Shown here in pieces: positions 23,621-25,297 of a stretch of 25,297 nucleotides of DNA. Origin of the DNA: JAVBOJ01 sp031550755. Its GTDB lineage: Bacteria > Bacillota > Clostridia > Oscillospirales > UBA929. The position numbers and the translations under genes are program-made. The notes beneath the pieces are model-generated. The model was given only the letters and a program-made list of their open reading frames with translations. It did no database searches and was not told the DNA's origin. Position 1 is the stretch's first letter; every line of letters begins with the position of its first letter. The stretch covers positions 1 through 25,297 of the forward strand of contig JAVBOJ010000155.1 of assembly GCA_031550755.1 (NCBI GenBank), given 5' to 3'.

Positions 23621-24417
23621 ACATCATTGATTTTCACACCCACTGCTTCCCGGACGCCGTCGCCGCCCGCGCGCTGGAAACCCTTTCGGCGAAAGCGACG
23701 CTGCCCTATCTGCACGACGGCACCGCCGCCGGGTTGGATGCCTACGAGCGTGCCGAGGGCTGTCAGAGCTATCTCGTGCTGCCGATTGCCACGAGCCCCC
23801 GGCAGGTGGACTCGATTTTGCGATTTGCCGCCGGGCTGCGGGATGAGCGCCGGGGCGTGTACGCCTTCGGCAGTGTGCATCCCGAGACCGCGGACTATGT
23901 CGGAGCGGTCGCTCGGATGGTCGATTGGGGGTTGAAGGGGGTCAAGTTTCACCCGGAATATCAGGAATTCTACCCGGACGCCCCCAAAATGTTTCCCATC
24001 TACGAAGAAATCTTCCGCCAGGGATTGCCGGTGTTGTTTCACGCCGGCGAGGACGAGGGCTACCGCCCGCCGTGGCATTCCGAGCCGCGCAGAATTGCCG
24101 CCGTGGCGCGCCGGTATCCGGAGGGTGTCGTCATCGCGGCGCACATGGGCGGGCACAAGATGCGGGACGAGGCGGCGGAGTGTCTGGCCTGTCTGCCCAA
24201 TGTCTACGCCGACGTGTCCTTTGACGCAGGACGCCTGCCGCAGAGCGAGTTTGAGGAGAGTTGCCGCCGCTGGCGGCCCGACCGGCTGCTGTTCGGGTCG
24301 GACAGCCCGTGGCAGTCGCCAGGGGAGAGCATCGCGGCGGTGAAGCTGTTGCCCTTTACAGAGGAAGAAAAGGCGCTCGTTTTTGCCGGCAATGCGGAGA
24401 GAATATTGAGGCTATAA
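23617..24417 (+). CDS. Metal-dependent hydrolase of the amidohydrolase superfamily
   Basis: A 266-residue TIM-barrel hydrolase. The first-strand metal motif is DFHTH (H7, H9). Other strand-end motifs are GVKFHPEYQEFYPD, VLFHAGEDEGY, VIAAHMGGHKM, YADVSFDAG and LLFGSDSPW, the last aspartate being the usual catalytic or metal residue. This is the Amidohydro_2 pattern shared by decarboxylases and hydrolases, and the substrate cannot be read from sequence. The ATG at 23617 overlaps the previous stop (ATGA), so it is probably the last gene of the M23-M50-radical SAM operon; a terminator follows four bases after the stop. In many Clostridia this position holds RNase G and ribosomal protein genes instead. 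Confidence 0.87.
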   Translation: MNIIDFHTHCFPDAVAARALETLSAKATLPYLHDGTAAGLDAYERAEGCQSYLVLPIATSPRQVDSILRFAAGLRDERRGVYAFGSVHPETADYVGAVARMVDWGLKGVKFHPEYQEFYPDAPKMFPIYEEIFRQGLPVLFHAGEDEGYRPPWHSEPRRIAAVARRYPEGVVIAAHMGGHKMRDEAAECLACLPNVYADVSFDAGRLPQSEFEESCRRWRPDRLLFGSDSPWQSPGESIAAVKLLPFTEEEKALVFAGNAERILRL

Positions 24418-24420
24418 AAA

Positions 24421-24441
24421 CGCCGCCCGATTGGGGCGGCG
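24421..24441. terminator. Bidirectional terminator between the amidohydrolase and HAD genes
   Basis: The stem CGCCGCCC / GGGCGGCG closes a GATTG loop. On the minus strand it is followed by TTTTTATAG, an excellent U-run ending the HAD transcript; on the plus strand the tail is TCAGCTTTT. Confidence 0.85.
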
Positions 24442-24448
24442 TCAGCTT

Positions 24449-25099
24449 TTATAAGGTGTGTAAAATCTCCCTCAAAATTTCCACTGTTTCGGCCAGCCAA
24501 GTCGCCCCGGCGGCTTCCAGCTCCGCGCGTCCGCCGTAGCCGTAGAGCACGCCGACGCTGTCCAGCCCGTTTTCCCGCGCGCCCAGCACATCATGCTTCC
24601 GGTCGCCGATCATCAGCGCCTTATCCGCCTGTATCCCCTGTGACTCCAGCGCGTAGCGGACGACCTCGCCCTTTTGGGAGCGGGTACCGTCCCACTCGCT
24701 GCCGGCTGTGAAGGAAAAGTAACGGTCAAGTTTCCAGTGCCGCAGAATTTCCTCCGCGTAGACCGTCGCCTTGGAGGTCGCCAGCACCAGTGTCCGGCCG
24801 CGCGCGTGTTCCTCGCGCAGCAGCGCCTCCATGCCGGGATACATCGTGTTTTCCCGGATGCCCTGCCGGGAGAAATATTCCCGGTAGAACACCACCGCCT
24901 GTTCGGCCTCCTCGGCGCTCATGCCGTAATAGTGGCGGAACGACTCCCGCAGCGGCGGACCGATAAACGGGGTGAGCGCGTCGGCGTCCGGCACGTCGAT
25001 GTCGAAGCGCGTCAGCGCGTACCGCACCGAAGAGGTGATGCCGATTTTGGGGTCGATGATGGTGCCGTCGAGGTCAAAGAGGAGGTGGGTTTTGGTCAT
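24449..25099 (-). CDS. HAD-superfamily phosphatase, phosphoglycolate phosphatase-like
   Basis: A 216-residue HAD subfamily IA hydrolase. Motif I is FDLDGTIID (nucleophile D9, acid/base D11), with a small alpha-helical cap (about 18-85). Motif II is LVLATSK, motif III the lysine in SQKGEVVRYAL, and motif IV MIGDRKHDVLGARENG. The GPPLRESFRHYYGMS stretch is typical of Gph/PpaX-like proteins. The true substrate is unknown: phosphoglycolate, pyrophosphate or a sugar phosphate. Its ATG overlaps the stop of the upstream acyl-CoA ligase gene (ATGA), so the two are co-transcribed. Confidence 0.9.
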   Translation of the reverse strand: MTKTHLLFDLDGTIIDPKIGITSSVRYALTRFDIDVPDADALTPFIGPPLRESFRHYYGMSAEEAEQAVVFYREYFSRQGIRENTMYPGMEALLREEHARGRTLVLATSKATVYAEEILRHWKLDRYFSFTAGSEWDGTRSQKGEVVRYALESQGIQADKALMIGDRKHDVLGARENGLDSVGVLYGYGGRAELEAAGATWLAETVEILREILHTL

Positions 25100-25297
25100 T
25101 TCGCCGCGTCTCCCTGCCGGATCTGCGCACGTTTGATCTTCCCACTGACCGTCTTGGGCAGCTCGTCCACAAACTCCACAATGCGGGGGTATTTATACGG
25201 CGCGGTCACCTTTTTGACATGCGCCTGCAATTCCTTGACCAGCTCGTCGGAAGGGGAGAAGCCCCGCGCCAGCACCACGGTGGCCTTGACCACCTGC
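25096..25297 (-). CDS. AMP-binding acyl-CoA synthetase, C-terminal end only
   Basis: Only the last 67 or so codons are in the window; the frame is open past the right edge. The sequence VKATVVLARGFSPSDELVKE, APYKYPRIVEFVDELPKT and SGKIKRAQIR is the C-terminal swinging domain of the acyl/acetyl-CoA synthetase (ANL) family, with the acylation-step lysine in KTVSGKIKR. APYKYPR is common in medium-chain acyl-CoA ligases, but chain length cannot be decided from this piece. The HAD gene follows with an ATGA overlap. Confidence 0.85.
   Translation of the reverse strand, partial: QVVKATVVLARGFSPSDELVKELQAHVKKVTAPYKYPRIVEFVDELPKTVSGKIKRAQIRQGDAAK

Overview
The window looks like chromosome from a GC-rich, spore-forming member of the Clostridia, probably Oscillospirales-like. 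This is inferred from three things: the dxs-tlyA-nadK-argR-recN gene order, a SpoIVFA/SpoIVFB-like protease pair next to the paired radical SAM genes (TIGR03960/TIGR03936 type), and an NfnAB-type flavoprotein operon. No rRNA, tRNA, IS element, prophage or CRISPR array was seen. Most of the window is tightly packed housekeeping DNA, with a few accessory envelope genes at the points where transcription direction changes.

Layout. (1) 1-7432, plus strand: the end of a membrane protein gene, then dxs, tlyA, nadK, argR, recN and tyrS, mostly joined by 4-bp ATGA stop/start overlaps, so probably one long operon. (2) 7434-9712, minus: nfeD-like, SPFH/band 7, then a lipoprotein polysaccharide deacetylase whose first codons contain a strong terminator hairpin. 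(3) 9841-10248, plus: a small secreted protein made of two 40-residue repeats. (4) 10292-15796, minus: a DUF4231-like two-helix membrane protein, a structured intergenic stretch that may encode a small RNA or a uppP leader, then uppP, a GNAT acetyltransferase, ftsK/spoIIIE and a frameshifted lipoprotein. (5) 15912-18141, plus: nfnA-nfnB behind a near-consensus promoter. (6) 18182-19285, minus: a leucine-rich-repeat lipoprotein with a Cys/His-rich tail. (7) 19465-24417, plus: M23 and M50 peptidases (SpoIVFA/B-like), a TIGR03960-type radical SAM protein, its TIGR03936-type partner, and an amidohydrolase. (8) 24449-25297, minus: the 3' end of an AMP-binding acyl-CoA ligase followed by a HAD phosphatase.

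How the genes fit together. Isoprenoid supply (dxs) and undecaprenyl carrier recycling (uppP) both feed envelope synthesis. SPFH/NfeD, the deacetylase, the lipoproteins and the M23/M50 pair also act at the envelope or forespore membrane. FtsK/SpoIIIE moves DNA through the septum. NfnAB links NADH, NADPH and ferredoxin pools, which suits an anaerobe.

Most unusual points: the 15213-15340 structured element with its own promoter-like signal, the terminator buried in the deacetylase start, the single-base frameshift in the 10292-10959 lipoprotein, and a 101-bp overlap between the M50 peptidase and radical SAM genes beside a G6 run. I did not find a convincing new multi-gene defence or biosynthetic system.
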